NCBI GenBank assembly: GCA_963844175.1 | Contig: CAWJNE010000009.1 | Coordinates: 1-64,000, forward strand | DNA from: JALZMG01 sp963844175 | Lineage (GTDB): Bacteria > Actinomycetota > Acidimicrobiia > Acidimicrobiales > Ilumatobacteraceae | Reading direction: 5' to 3' | Length of the DNA stretch: 64,000 nucleotides | Shown here: positions 8,848-17,922 of the stretch, piece after piece | How the letters are laid out: each line of letters starts with the position of its first letter | Numbering within the stretch: the stretch's first letter is position 1 | Position numbers and translations under genes: made by a program | The notes under the pieces: generated by a model | Database searches by the model: none | What the model saw: the letters and a program-made list of their open reading frames with translations, nothing else | What the model was told of the DNA's origin: nothing

Positions 8848-9417
8848 TTAGGTGACCTTGCGACGCGCCGCGTAGCAGGTCATGGCTCCGCCGGCGACGG
8901 CGAGGCCGGCAACGACGACGAGTACGCCACTGGCGCTACCGGTGTCGGCCAAGCCGTCGTCCTCACCGCCGCCGAGCGGCGCCGTGCACGACAGGTGCCA
9001 GGTTGCCTGGCCGGCATCGACCCGGAACCCTCCGTTGTGGGTGCCGTCGGCCGGCATGGTGTAGGTCAGGGTCGCCGGGAACGCTCCGGAGTCGACCACC
9101 TTGTTCGACCCCGCCGGGCCGATGTCGAAGTAGAGCTCCGTCGCCGTCGGTGTCGCATCCGCCGTGGGCTCGCCGGCGCGGACCGTGATCGTCTCACCAG
9201 CGTGGAACGCCATCGGGGCGCCGAGGCTGCCGCTCTGCCCGAGGAAGTCCTCCCAGGTCGGGTCGTTGAACGTGTTGCACCCCTGGCTCGGCCCACCGAC
9301 CTGCGCCGAGGCGCGTGGGGCGGTTCCGGCGACGACGCCCAAGGCGCCGAGGACGGTCGCCGCAGCAACGCACCGCCCCCGCCGCGTCCACCGTCGGTTT
9401 CGTTCGGTGTCGACCAT
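8848..9417 (-). CDS. secreted protein with LADTG-type sortase signal and C-terminal membrane anchor
   Basis: A 189-residue protein with a strong Shine-Dalgarno (AAGGAGGA) before ATG 9417. It has a signal peptide (basic start, hydrophobic helix, cut near ASA at about 38), an exported domain with two cysteines (GCNTFNDP near 47, and HLSC near the end) and a C-terminal LADTG (156-160), hydrophobic helix and ARRK tail. LAxTG is the signal recognised by class E sortases in high-GC actinobacteria, so cell-wall attachment is expected; no sortase gene is in the window. It is clearly related to the protein at 21636-22163 (shared GC-x3-NDP, PTAT, FPATL-x-Y-x-x-PADG and W-x-x-SC). It is second in a two-gene operon after 9435-9959. 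Function unknown. Confidence 0.8.
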   Translation of the reverse strand: MVDTERNRRWTRRGRCVAAATVLGALGVVAGTAPRASAQVGGPSQGCNTFNDPTWEDFLGQSGSLGAPMAFHAGETITVRAGEPTADATPTATELYFDIGPAGSNKVVDSGAFPATLTYTMPADGTHNGGFRVDAGQATWHLSCTAPLGGGEDDGLADTGSASGVLVVVAGLAVAGGAMTCYAARRKVT

Positions 9418-9434
9418 GTCTTCCTCCTTGGCGG

Positions 9435-9959
9435 TCACGCGATGACCCGGATGTCGAGCAGTTTGGCCACACGGGTCAGCGGCTCGGCGATCGACCTCGA
9501 GCGGCCCTCGCCGAACAGCTTGGCCATCTGGCACAACATGTTGCCGAGCAACTTCGTGGGATCGAACTTGCCCGGCTCGGCGGCCAGCTGCAAGCGGAGC
9601 TGGTCCAGTTCGACGACCAGACCCGGCCGCTCGACAGCGATCCGTCCGAGGACGACGTCGAGGACCTTGCACGAGGTCGGGGCCGCCATCCCGGTGACCA
9701 CCACGTCGACGGACTGCCCAGCGATGTCGAGCGAGGCGACCAGTCGGTCGTCCCGCACGACGAACTCGGTGAGCGTCGTCGAGACGAACCCCGGGCTGCC
9801 GTTGATCGTCGCCGGCAGCTCGAACGTCAACGGATCGGCGGGTGGTTTGGCCACGGTGTCGGTCGCCGTCGCGCTGACCGGACCGGCCCATGCGCCGACG
9901 CCGAGCGTGGTGGCCAGCACCAGACCGAGCCCGGCCGTGAGTCGTCGTCGTTGGTGCAT
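9435..9959 (-). CDS. secreted protein of unknown function
   Basis: A 174-residue protein starting at ATG 9959 with GGAGG eight bases upstream. The N-terminus is a signal peptide (MHQRRRL, hydrophobic core, cleavage near SATA at about 33). The mature part is strand-rich with two cysteines (PTSCKVLDV and LGNMLCQMAKLF), which could form a disulfide, and ends in a helical region. There is no C-terminal anchor. The gene ends 17 bases before the LADTG protein start, so the two are co-transcribed and probably act together outside the cell. No family recognised. Confidence 0.7.
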   Translation of the reverse strand: MHQRRRLTAGLGLVLATTLGVGAWAGPVSATATDTVAKPPADPLTFELPATINGSPGFVSTTLTEFVVRDDRLVASLDIAGQSVDVVVTGMAAPTSCKVLDVVLGRIAVERPGLVVELDQLRLQLAAEPGKFDPTKLLGNMLCQMAKLFGEGRSRSIAEPLTRVAKLLDIRVIA

Positions 9960-10078
9960 GTCAGCGCCCTCCCTCGAACGGTGCGTCTGCCGACGGCAGG
10001 CCCCGTGGCGCTCGCACCGTAGCCCGCACTGGGACATCGTGTACCGCAGCTGAGGCATGCGCTGGTCAGCCGAGAGGT

Positions 10079-10659
10079 TCACGGATCGGCGCCGCCGTCG
10101 GCTTCCAAATCGGCGATCAGGGCCTCCACTCGGGCCGCCCGGGCCGCGGCGTTCCGGGCCTGAAGGACCGGCAGGTAGCGGCGGTACTGCGCCGTCTTGT
10201 CCAGCGATTCGAACGCCGACCGCGCGCTGCTGCGGCCCGCCATCGCCGCCAGACGTCCGCCGGCACCGTGGCATCGCGTTGCGACTCGTAGGCCGCGGCC
10301 CACCGGCCGTCGGCCTGGGCGGCACGAACCTGGGCCCACCCGGGCTGGCGCATCCTTCCCTCGGCGAGCAGCCGTGCGACCCTGTCGACGTTGACCCTCG
10401 ACCACAGGCTGCGCGCCCGGCGTGGGACGTACTTCTGCAGGTAGTGGGTCTCGTCGAGCGACCTGCGCTGACCCGACACCCACCCGTAGCAGAGCCCGAC
10501 GTCGACGACCTCGTCGTCGGTGACCGACGGGATACCCGAGTGCTTCTTGGCCAGCTTCAGCCACACTCCGGCCTCCTCGCCGTGATGCTCGCCCAGCCAC
10601 GCCTCCCACGCCGCGGCGTCCCGGAACGCGACGACGGGCACCCCATCGATCGCCTCCAC
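10079..10659 (-). pseudogene. YdeI/OmpD-associated family protein, split by one missing base
   Basis: From GTG 10659 one frame reads VEAIDGVPVVAFRDAAAWEAWL, then KLAKKHSGIPSVTDDEVVDVGLCYGW, KYVPRRARSLWS and VRAAQADGRWAAAYE, the standard order of the YdeI family. Near 10251-10256 the frame breaks just after ATVPADV; the C-terminal part (LAAMAGRSSARSAFESLD, QYRRYLPVLQARN) continues in another frame to a stop at 10079. Inserting one base restores a protein of about 193 residues. YdeI proteins are linked to tolerance of antimicrobial peptides in enterics; the role here is unknown. The gene is divergent from the DinB gene at 10707. Confidence 0.75.
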
Positions 10660-10706
10660 GAAGGCCAGTGTGCTCGATCGACCGGCGGTCGGCAGACTGA
10701 CCGTCG

Positions 10707-11276
10707 ATGGATCTGCGGACCTGGATGGGCACCGAGCACACGGCACTGGCCGAGCGGTTCGAGCAGTCGGTCGTCGGTCCCGTGCCGCTCGAACGCTGGA
10801 CCGATCGGGCCGGTCCCGGGGGCTCGTCGATCGCCTTCCTCACGTTCCACACCGCCTACCACGCCGACCTCGCCGTCAACGCCGTGCTGTGTCGTCAGCC
10901 GCCGCAGCTCGAGACCTGGCGGGATCGGCTCGGCCTCGACGGCGCCGCCGCCCACCTTGGCCTGGCCGAGGCGGAGCCGGTGGAGCTGGCCGCCGTCGTC
11001 GACCGGGAGCAGTTGGTCGCCTACTCCCGTGCCGTGCACGACCGGACGCACGGCTGGCTCGAGACCGTCGACGAGACCGAGCTCGACGCCGTCCCCGACG
11101 CCGCCTCCCGACTCGCCGCCGCCGGCGTCGAGCAGCCGTCCGTGCCGTGGCTGTTCTCGATGTGGAGCGGCCGACCGGCGTCGTGGTTCGTGCAGTGGGA
11201 GGCGATCGGCCACCGTCTCAACCACCTCGGGGAGATGGTGTCGGTCCGCAACCGCCTCGGCCTGTCGCCGTTCTGA
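10707..11276 (+). CDS. DinB-like four-helix protein
   Basis: A 189-residue protein starting at ATG 10707. It has the DinB/mycothiol-maleylpyruvate-isomerase-type helical bundle: a long first helix (MDLRTWMGTEHTALAERF), a histidine pair in FLTFHTAYHADL and a last helix with GHRLNHLGEMVSVRN, which together supply the usual three histidines for a divalent metal. Members are thiol-dependent transferases, isomerases or uncharacterised. It is divergent from the YdeI gene and convergent with the histidine phosphatase. Confidence 0.75.
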   Translation: MDLRTWMGTEHTALAERFEQSVVGPVPLERWTDRAGPGGSSIAFLTFHTAYHADLAVNAVLCRQPPQLETWRDRLGLDGAAAHLGLAEAEPVELAAVVDREQLVAYSRAVHDRTHGWLETVDETELDAVPDAASRLAAAGVEQPSVPWLFSMWSGRPASWFVQWEAIGHRLNHLGEMVSVRNRLGLSPF

Positions 11277-11296
11277 CCCGGCCGACACGGTGCCGG

Positions 11297-11872
11297 TCAG
11301 TCCGACGAGCTCATCGCCTCCTCGTTGAACGAATAGAGGACCGGACCGGCGCGACGGACGTCGATGCGGCAGACCGACGCCTGCGACAGGTGCGAGCGCC
11401 AACCGATCTCGATGCCGCAGCCCAGCGCCCACGCCACGGCGGTCTTGATCGGCGAGACGTGGCTGACGACGGCGACCGTCCGCCCTGCGGCCCGAACGGC
11501 CAGCTCCTCCAACGCCTCGCGGACCCGGATGTCGAGCTCGGCCAGCGACTCGCCACCTTCCGGCACCCAGGCCGGGTTGACCCTCCAGTGGTCCCACGCC
11601 TCGGACGGCACGTCGGCGTGCGGCACGCCCTCGTAGATGCCGTAGGACAGCTCGATCCAGCGCTCGTCCACGGTGAAGGGCCGGTCGAACGCCCGCGCTG
11701 TCTGCTGGGCCCGGACGAGGGGGCTGGAGATCAGCTCGTCGACGGGGCCGACCAGCTTGGCGACGGCGATCGCCTGGCGCTCCCCCACCTCGTCCAACGG
11801 TTCATCGACTCGCCCCTGCAGGCGCCCGGTGGCGTTGAGCGCCGTCCGCCCGTGACGCACCAGGATCAGCAC
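11297..11872 (-). CDS. histidine phosphatase (phosphoglycerate mutase-like)
   Basis: A 191-residue protein from GTG 11872. The catalytic RHG motif is at the N-terminus (LILVRHGRTALNATGRLQGR), the second arginine in SSPLVRAQQTA, the acid in ELSYGIYEG, and the second histidine in VAVVSHVSPIKTAVAWALG. This superfamily phosphorylates and dephosphorylates through a phosphohistidine; the substrate cannot be deduced. It is the last gene of the minus-strand run from 15550. A histidine phosphatase next to a coiled-coil Zn-ribbon protein recalls the mycobacterial RNase H/phosphatase and COG1579 pair, though here the RNase H part is absent. Confidence 0.85.
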   Translation of the reverse strand: MLILVRHGRTALNATGRLQGRVDEPLDEVGERQAIAVAKLVGPVDELISSPLVRAQQTARAFDRPFTVDERWIELSYGIYEGVPHADVPSEAWDHWRVNPAWVPEGGESLAELDIRVREALEELAVRAAGRTVAVVSHVSPIKTAVAWALGCGIEIGWRSHLSQASVCRIDVRRAGPVLYSFNEEAMSSSD

Positions 11873-11897
11873 GGCGAAGAGTGTTCCACAGCGCCCC

Positions 11898-12374
11898 TCA
11901 CCGTCCGCCGAAGAGCTGCCCGGTCGTCCAGAAACGATGGCGCGCCGCCGGTCGCGACAGCTGCGACGAACGCCACACCCACACCAGGATCGCCAGGCCG
12001 GCCAGCTCCATCGGCACTGCCCACCACCCTCGCGCCGCCTCCGGGAGCTCGGTGCCCGAGAGGTCGAACCCGCCCAGCGGCCACCAGAACAACCGGGTGT
12101 CGGTCCACGCCCCGTCGACCACCAGGTGGAGGAGCAGCCCGATCGGCAGCCCGAGCAGCAGCGGCCGCAGCCGTCCCCGGCGCGACGTGCTGACCATGAC
12201 GACCGCCAGCACGACGAGGCTGAACACCAGGGTGTGCAGGACCCGGGCGCCACCCATGAGCCCGTCGGCGAGCGGCAGCACGGCGCCGACGACCAGCAGG
12301 CGATAGTCGAACCGAGGGTCCTGGAAGACGAACCGCACAATGGCGATGGCCGTGCCGACGAACCAGAGCAGCAC
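11898..12374 (-). CDS. membrane protein, metal-dependent hydrolase-like
   Basis: A 158-residue protein from GTG 12374 with about four membrane helices. Conserved polar residues sit inside or beside them: LADGLMGGARVLHTLVFS and LLLHLVVDGAWTD, the pattern of the YdjM/LexA-binding membrane-bound hydrolase family. The enzyme activity is unproven. It starts 12 bases after the Zn-ribbon gene stop and ends 25 bases before the histidine phosphatase start, so it belongs to the same operon. Confidence 0.65.
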   Translation of the reverse strand: MLLWFVGTAIAIVRFVFQDPRFDYRLLVVGAVLPLADGLMGGARVLHTLVFSLVVLAVVMVSTSRRGRLRPLLLGLPIGLLLHLVVDGAWTDTRLFWWPLGGFDLSGTELPEAARGWWAVPMELAGLAILVWVWRSSQLSRPAARHRFWTTGQLFGGR

Positions 12375-12386
12375 GCCGTCCGCCGC

Positions 12387-13091
12387 TCAGGGCACCAGCA
12401 GGCGGCCGCACTGCGGGCAGTCCGCCAGCTCCCCGGCCGGCGTGGCCCGCACGGCCTCCACCTCGGCGGCCGACAGATCGAGGTGGCATCCCGAGCACCT
12501 CGTGCCCTCCAGCGCGCCGACGGCGACCCCACCGAACCTGGACCGCAGGCTGGCGTATCGATCGAGGACGGTCGGATCGATCCGCCCGACCACCAGCTCT
12601 CGCTCGGCGCGCAATGACACGAGCTCCGCATCGACGGCACCCTCGGCGGCGCCGAGCGTGGCGGACGCCTCATCGGCGGACGACACGAGCCCGGGTCGGG
12701 CGGCATCCAGCGCATCGCGTTCGGCCGCCAGCGTGGACTGCTCCTCGAGATGGGCCAGCTCCTGGTCGTCCAGCTCGTCACGGCGGCTGGCCAGCGTGGC
12801 GAGCTCGTGTTCCAGCGCCTCGGCTTGGCGGGTCGACGTCACCATGCGGAGCTGGCCTTCCAGCCGCACCCGGTGCTGCTGCAGCCCCGCGCCGTCGCCC
12901 TCGAGGGCGGCCACGGCCTCCTCGAGCTCACCGTCGCGGACATCGATCGCCGCTCGTCGGCGGTCGGCATCGGCGAGCGCCTTCCCGGCGACCGCAGCAG
13001 CGTCACGCTCGGACAGGTGGGCGTGGCGATACACAGCCTGGTCGATCGAGGTGTCCAGGCGCTGCAGCGCCAGCAGGTCCTCGCTCAGCAA
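12387..13091 (-). CDS. coiled-coil protein with C-terminal C4 zinc ribbon (COG1579 type)
   Basis: A 234-residue protein. Residues ~1-175 form a long antiparallel coiled coil rich in Ala, Glu and Arg heptads; the C-terminus has CxxC...CxxC (CSGCHLDL and CPQCGRLLVP), the zinc ribbon seen in the bacterial COG1579 family, thought to bind nucleic acids. A TTG at 13091 is the likely start because it overlaps the penicillin-binding protein stop by 7 bases (TTGCTGA), pointing to coupled translation. The biological role is not established in the family. Confidence 0.82.
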   Translation of the reverse strand: MLSEDLLALQRLDTSIDQAVYRHAHLSERDAAAVAGKALADADRRRAAIDVRDGELEEAVAALEGDGAGLQQHRVRLEGQLRMVTSTRQAEALEHELATLASRRDELDDQELAHLEEQSTLAAERDALDAARPGLVSSADEASATLGAAEGAVDAELVSLRAERELVVGRIDPTVLDRYASLRSRFGGVAVGALEGTRCSGCHLDLSAAEVEAVRATPAGELADCPQCGRLLVP

Positions 13092-15550
13092 GGTACGACG
13101 GCCGCGGTCGCCAGCGGCGCGGACGGCATCGGTGCGCGGGGGTCGAGCACGTCGGGTGGGACCGTCGTGCCGGGCTCGATCGGTTCGGCGCGCGGGGCGG
13201 TCGTCGGCGGGACGGTCGGCGCGCCAGCCCGGGACTGCCCACGCGCCGCCGTCGTGACTTGCGGCTGCGACTGCGACTGGGACGGCGCGGCGGCAGGAGC
13301 GGGCGTCGCCGGCGTCGGCGCCTCGGCGGCGGGAGCAGCGACCACCGGCGGCGGCACGGTCTCGACGGGCGGCTGCGTCTCGGCCGGAGGCGTCTCGCCC
13401 GGCGGCACCACCGTCGTCGGCGCGGCGGCGGACATGAACCCGGCCGGGCCTGCGGGCGCCGTCGTCGACGTGCTGGTGGACGAGCTGGTGGACGAGCCCG
13501 GTAGACCGGGCACGATCGGCGTCGCCCGGCGGACCAGGCACTCGTTGCCGGGCAGGTACAGCAGCGCCGCCGGACGGGCGGGCGCCGGCGGCGGCGCCCA
13601 GTCGACCACCGGAAGCCCCTCGTGGGCCCGGTCCATGTAGGCCTTCCAGATCTCCGCCGGGTACCGACCACCCTGGACCCGCGAGGCGTTGCGGCCGCCG
13701 AACTCCGGGACCTCGACCATCGGGGTGTAGCCGTTCGGATCGCCGACCCACACGGCGGTGGTGATCTGCGGCGTGAAGCCGACGAACCAGGCGTTCGTGT
13801 TGTCCTGCTGGGTGCCCGTCTTGCCGGCCGCCGGCCGCTCACCGGCGAGCGAGTTGCCCCGCGCTGTTCCCTCGGTCAGGACGCCCTTCAGCGTGTCGGC
13901 CGTCGTCAGGGCGACCCCTTCGTCGAGGACCTGCGTGCCGGCGCTCTCGTGGGTGTAGATCCGCCGACCGTCGGCGGTGTCGATGTACTCCACGTAGTAC
14001 GGCTGATGGTGGAGGCCCTTGTTGGCGATGGTCTGCGCACCGGACGCCATGTCCAGCGGGCTCATCTCGTTGGCGCCGGTCGAATAGCTGATGTACGGCC
14101 GGATCGGCTCGCGCTCCGAGCGCGGCTGGCCGGGGTAGAGGTAGTTGGACTGGGCCATCCGGTACGTGCTGTCGACGACGCGGTTGAGCCCGACGATCTG
14201 GGACAGCCGCACGTAGGCGCAGTTGATCGAGCTCCACGTCATCCGAGCGAGCGTGTCGGGCGCTCGATCCGTCGACTCGGAGACGTCGAACGGCTCGTCC
14301 TCGTCCGGCACGTCGAACACGCAGCTGTTCTGACCGTCGATGATGTCGTCGGGCTGGGCACCGGCCTGGATCGCCGCGGCCAGCACGAACATCTTGATGC
14401 TCGATCCCGTCTGGCGGGGGGCCAGCGCCATGTTCGTCTCCCGCTCGTTGGGCACGAAACCCCGTCCACCCACCATCGCCTTGATGGCGCCGGTGGCCGT
14501 GTCCAGCGAGACGACCGCGGCATCGAAGCCCTGGGCGTTGTCGGGGAGCACGTTGCGGGCTTCCTCGGCGTAGGCCTGGGCGAACGGGTCGAACGTTGTG
14601 TGGATGCGCAGGCCGCCCCGGTACAGCGTGGCGTACCGTTCGTCGTAGGTCTGGCCGAGCAGGTTCGACTGGTCGAGCAGGAACTCGCGCAGCGCCTCCG
14701 TGTAGTAGCCCCGGACGGCGATCCGCCCCGGCGTGGTGCGCGCCCGGTCGGGCAGAACGAAGGCCTCGTCCTCGTTGGCCGCCTCGGCCTCGGTCAGCTC
14801 GCCGGCGTCGACCAGGCGGTCGAGGACCTGATCGAAGCGGGACCGGCTGCGCTCCGGGTTGATCACCGGGTCGTAGCCGGACGGGGAACGGACGAGGCCG
14901 GCGAGGAACGCCGCTTCGATGAACGTCAGCTGGTCCACCGTCTTGCCGAAGTACACCTCCGACGCTGCCTGGATGCCGTAGGCGTTGTTGCCCAGGAAGA
15001 CGGTGTTCAGGTAGCGCTCGAGGATCTCGTCCTTGGTCTTGGCCCGGTCGAGCATCAGCGCGTAGTGGACCTGCAGCAGCTTGTAGCGGCCGTCGCGCTC
15101 GAGCCCGGCGAGGAAGTCGTTCTTGACGACCTGCATCGTGATCGTGGAGGCGCCCTGCTGGGCGGCCTCGTCGGACGAGAAGTTGGACAGCGTCGCCCGC
15201 ACCAGGCTGCGCAGGTTGACCCCGTCATGGTTGTAGAACTCGCGGTCCTCGACGGCCAGGAAGGCGTCGATGACGTGCGGCGGGACCTGTTCCAGGGACA
15301 CGGGTTGGCTGTTCTCGGCCTGGAACACGGCCAGCTCGTTGCCGAAGATGTCGTAGGCGTAGGACCGCTGGGCCAGCGGTTGGAAGGCGGGGAGGACGAC
15401 CGGCAGCTCCTCGTGGGCGTTGGCGATCTGCCACACGCGCGGTGCGACGGCGACCACCACCGCCGTGAGCAGCAGCGCGCCGCCGCCGACGATCAGCCCC
15501 AGCCGACCCAACCAGGCCAGGGAGCGAGCTGGGGGGTTGACGAGCCGCAC
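13085..15550 (-). CDS. class A penicillin-binding protein (transglycosylase/transpeptidase)
   Basis: An 821-residue bifunctional peptidoglycan synthase. One membrane helix spans ~15-38. The GT51 transglycosylase lies at ~65-245 (catalytic Glu in AVEDREF at 101; QGASTITMQ; KTKDEILERYLNTVFLGNNAYGI). The transpeptidase lies at ~330-640 with SxxK (TGSSIK, Ser383), SxN (SIN, 441-443) and KTG (577-579), all intact. The last ~130 residues are a Pro/Thr/Ala/Ser-rich tail that may reach through the wall. It polymerises and cross-links lipid II products at the outer face of the membrane. The start is GTG 15550. It heads an operon running to 11297. Confidence 0.95.
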   Translation of the reverse strand: MRLVNPPARSLAWLGRLGLIVGGGALLLTAVVVAVAPRVWQIANAHEELPVVLPAFQPLAQRSYAYDIFGNELAVFQAENSQPVSLEQVPPHVIDAFLAVEDREFYNHDGVNLRSLVRATLSNFSSDEAAQQGASTITMQVVKNDFLAGLERDGRYKLLQVHYALMLDRAKTKDEILERYLNTVFLGNNAYGIQAASEVYFGKTVDQLTFIEAAFLAGLVRSPSGYDPVINPERSRSRFDQVLDRLVDAGELTEAEAANEDEAFVLPDRARTTPGRIAVRGYYTEALREFLLDQSNLLGQTYDERYATLYRGGLRIHTTFDPFAQAYAEEARNVLPDNAQGFDAAVVSLDTATGAIKAMVGGRGFVPNERETNMALAPRQTGSSIKMFVLAAAIQAGAQPDDIIDGQNSCVFDVPDEDEPFDVSESTDRAPDTLARMTWSSINCAYVRLSQIVGLNRVVDSTYRMAQSNYLYPGQPRSEREPIRPYISYSTGANEMSPLDMASGAQTIANKGLHHQPYYVEYIDTADGRRIYTHESAGTQVLDEGVALTTADTLKGVLTEGTARGNSLAGERPAAGKTGTQQDNTNAWFVGFTPQITTAVWVGDPNGYTPMVEVPEFGGRNASRVQGGRYPAEIWKAYMDRAHEGLPVVDWAPPPAPARPAALLYLPGNECLVRRATPIVPGLPGSSTSSSTSTSTTAPAGPAGFMSAAAPTTVVPPGETPPAETQPPVETVPPPVVAAPAAEAPTPATPAPAAAPSQSQSQPQVTTAARGQSRAGAPTVPPTTAPRAEPIEPGTTVPPDVLDPRAPMPSAPLATAAVVPC

Positions 15551-15710
15551 AGTGGCCCGACGCTAGTGGTCGGGTTCTGGCGATTCGCGGCAGGTCCGTG
15601 CCGCTGCGTGGATGGCTCGCTTCGCTCGCGTGTATCGCTGGGGCTCGACCTGACCACCCATTCGCGCTGCCGACCGAACGCTCGGGAACCCCGCTGACTA
15701 GCTTCCGGGC

Positions 15711-16643
15711 GTGAGCAAACCGTTCCGCTTCGGCGTCCAGGTCTCCGGTCCGTCGGACGGGGCCGGCTGGGTGGAGCAGGCCCGCCGCATCGAGGGCCTC
15801 GGCTACTCGACGGTCACCATGCCCGACCACTTCGGCGACCAGCTGGCGCCGATGCCGGCGCTGGCGGCCGCCGCCGCAGCGACGACCACGCTGCGGGTCG
15901 GCGCCCTGGTCTTCGACAACGACTACAAGCACCCGGTCGTGCTGGCCAAGGAGCTGGCCACGATGGACGTGTTGAGCGGGGGCCGGGTCGAGATCGGCCT
16001 CGGCGCCGGCTGGATGACGAGCGACTACGAGGCGTCCGGCATCCCCTATGACCGCGCCGGTGTCCGCATCGACCGCTTCGAGGAGGGGCTGGCCGTCATC
16101 AAGGGCGCATTGGCCGAGGGGCCGTTCTCCCACCAGGGCGAGCACTACACGATCAGCGACTACGACGGTCTGCCGTTGCCGGTCCAGCGCCCGCACCCGC
16201 CCATCCTGATCGGCGGCGGTGGCCCGCGAGTCCTGTCGATCGCCGCCCGGGAGGCCGACATCGTCGGGATCAACGGGAACATGCGGGCCGGCGTGATCGG
16301 CCCCGACGCCGTGGCGTCGATGACGAGCGACGTCGTCGCCACCAACGTGGCGCTGGTGCGCGAAGCGGCCGGCTCGCGGATCGACGAGATCGAGCTGAAC
16401 ATCCGCGCCTTCATGGTCTCGGTGACCGACGATCGCGCCGGCGCGCTGCGAGGGGTGGCCGGGATGGTCGGCGTCGACGAGTCGATGATCGATGCCACCC
16501 CGTTCGCCTTGATCGGCAGCGTCGCGGAGATCGTCGAGCGGTTGCAGCAGCGCCGGGAGGAGCTCGGGTTCAGCTACGTGATCGTCGGCGGTGACGACGT
16601 CGAACCGTTCGCCCCCGTCGTGGCCCAGCTCGCCGGCACCTGA
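15711..16643 (+). CDS. LLM-class F420-dependent oxidoreductase
   Basis: A 310-residue luciferase-like TIM-barrel protein from GTG 15711. Recognisable blocks are FRFGVQVSGPSDGAGWVEQARRIE, STVTMPDHFGDQL, the LATMDVLSGGRVEIGLGAGWMTSDYEASGIPYDRAGVRIDRFEEGL core and PPILIGGGGPRVL. The spacing and wording fit mycobacterial F420-dependent members. The substrate is unknown. The promoter must lie in the 160-base gap shared with the divergent penicillin-binding protein gene. The gene is convergent with glgC. Confidence 0.88.
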   Translation: MSKPFRFGVQVSGPSDGAGWVEQARRIEGLGYSTVTMPDHFGDQLAPMPALAAAAAATTTLRVGALVFDNDYKHPVVLAKELATMDVLSGGRVEIGLGAGWMTSDYEASGIPYDRAGVRIDRFEEGLAVIKGALAEGPFSHQGEHYTISDYDGLPLPVQRPHPPILIGGGGPRVLSIAAREADIVGINGNMRAGVIGPDAVASMTSDVVATNVALVREAAGSRIDEIELNIRAFMVSVTDDRAGALRGVAGMVGVDESMIDATPFALIGSVAEIVERLQQRREELGFSYVIVGGDDVEPFAPVVAQLAGT

Positions 16644-16658
16644 GCATCGCAGCGTGGA

Positions 16659-17876
16659 TCAGAGCTTGCGGTCCTTCTCGATGACGGTGATGCCCTCGGT
16701 GCTCACCGAGAAGCGCTCCCGATCGCGTTCGGCGTCGAGGCCGATCCGATCCCAGTCCGGCACGACCACGTTCTTGTCGACGATGCACCGCTGGAGCCGG
16801 GCGCCGGGACCGACCCGGACACCGGGGAACAGGATCGAGTCCGTCACGTGGGCGTCGTGGTCGACGTACACGCCCGGGGCGATGATCGACCGCTCGACGT
16901 GGGCGCCGGAGATGATCGACCCCTCGCACAGCAAGCTGCCGTCGACGTAGGACGGCTCGCCGCCTGATCCCCTGGACACCTTGGCCGGCGGTTCAGCGGC
17001 GCGGTACGTGTACACCGGCCACCGGCTGTTGTAGAGGTTGAACACCGGGTGTGGGGCGATCAGATCCATGTTGGCGTGGTAGTAGGCGTCGATCGTGCCG
17101 ACGTCGCGCCAGTAGCCCCGCTCCCGTTCGTCCTGCCCGGGCACGACGTTGGTCGAGAAGTCGTAGGCGTGGGCCACGCCCGCCCGGGTCAGCGCCGGGA
17201 TGACGTCACCGCCGATGTCGGTGTACTGATCCTCTCGGGGGGTGACGATCTCGATCAACGTCTTGGTGTCGAACACGTAGTTGCCCATCGAGGCCAGGCA
17301 GCGCGAATCGTCCCCCGGCATCCCGGGTGGGTCGGCGACCTTCTCGTGGAAGTCGAGGATCCGCCAGCCGTCGTCGACCTCGATCACCCCGAACGACGAC
17401 GCCTCCCGGCGCGGCACGGGGATCGCCGCCACGGTGACGCCGGCTCCGAGGGCGAGGTGGTGGTCGACCATCTGGCGCGGGTCCATGCGGTAGATGTGGT
17501 CGGCCCCGAAGACGCAGACCAGGTCGGGCCGCTCGTCGTAGATCAGGTTGAGGTTCTGGTAGATCGCGTCCGCCGACCCCTGGAACCAGAACGGCCCCCG
17601 GCGCATCTGCGCCGGCACCGGGGCCACGTACTGGTTGAGCAGCGTCGAGAAGCGCCACGTCTGGGAGATGTGGCGGTCGAGGCTGTGGCTCTTGTACTGC
17701 GTCAGGACGACGATCTTCAGGTACCGGGCGTTGGCGAAGTTCGACAGCGCGAAGTCGATCAGCCGGTAACAGCCCCCGAACGGGACCGCCGGCTTGGCCC
17801 GGTCGTTGGTCAACGGCAGCAGCCGCTTGCCCTCTCCTCCGGCCAGCACGATGACGAGGACGTTCGGATCGGCCAC
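16659..17876 (-). CDS. glgC: glucose-1-phosphate adenylyltransferase
   Basis: A 405-residue ADP-glucose pyrophosphorylase, normal length for the family. The nucleotide-binding start LAGGEGKRLLPLTNDRAKPAVPFGG, the substrate region GPFWFQGSADAIYQN, the FGADHIYRMD block, and a C-terminal left-handed beta-helix (SIISGAHVERSIIAPGV, VTDSILFPGVRVG) are all present. It makes ADP-glucose for glycogen or alpha-glucan synthesis from ATP and glucose-1-phosphate. GTG 17876 (VADPNVLVIVLAGG) is preferred over an upstream extension because the N-terminus then matches the family. No other glycogen genes are adjacent. It is divergent from the gene at 17923. Confidence 0.94.
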   Translation of the reverse strand: MADPNVLVIVLAGGEGKRLLPLTNDRAKPAVPFGGCYRLIDFALSNFANARYLKIVVLTQYKSHSLDRHISQTWRFSTLLNQYVAPVPAQMRRGPFWFQGSADAIYQNLNLIYDERPDLVCVFGADHIYRMDPRQMVDHHLALGAGVTVAAIPVPRREASSFGVIEVDDGWRILDFHEKVADPPGMPGDDSRCLASMGNYVFDTKTLIEIVTPREDQYTDIGGDVIPALTRAGVAHAYDFSTNVVPGQDERERGYWRDVGTIDAYYHANMDLIAPHPVFNLYNSRWPVYTYRAAEPPAKVSRGSGGEPSYVDGSLLCEGSIISGAHVERSIIAPGVYVDHDAHVTDSILFPGVRVGPGARLQRCIVDKNVVVPDWDRIGLDAERDRERFSVSTEGITVIEKDRKL

Positions 17877-17922
17877 TGCTCGGCAACATAACGGCGCCGA
17901 CCCGCGTGGTAGTGATCTCGCC

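Noticed and set aside
13622..15697. 691-codon plus-strand frame opposite the penicillin-binding protein
   Set aside because: It is antisense to a gene with complete catalytic motifs and has shadow-type composition.
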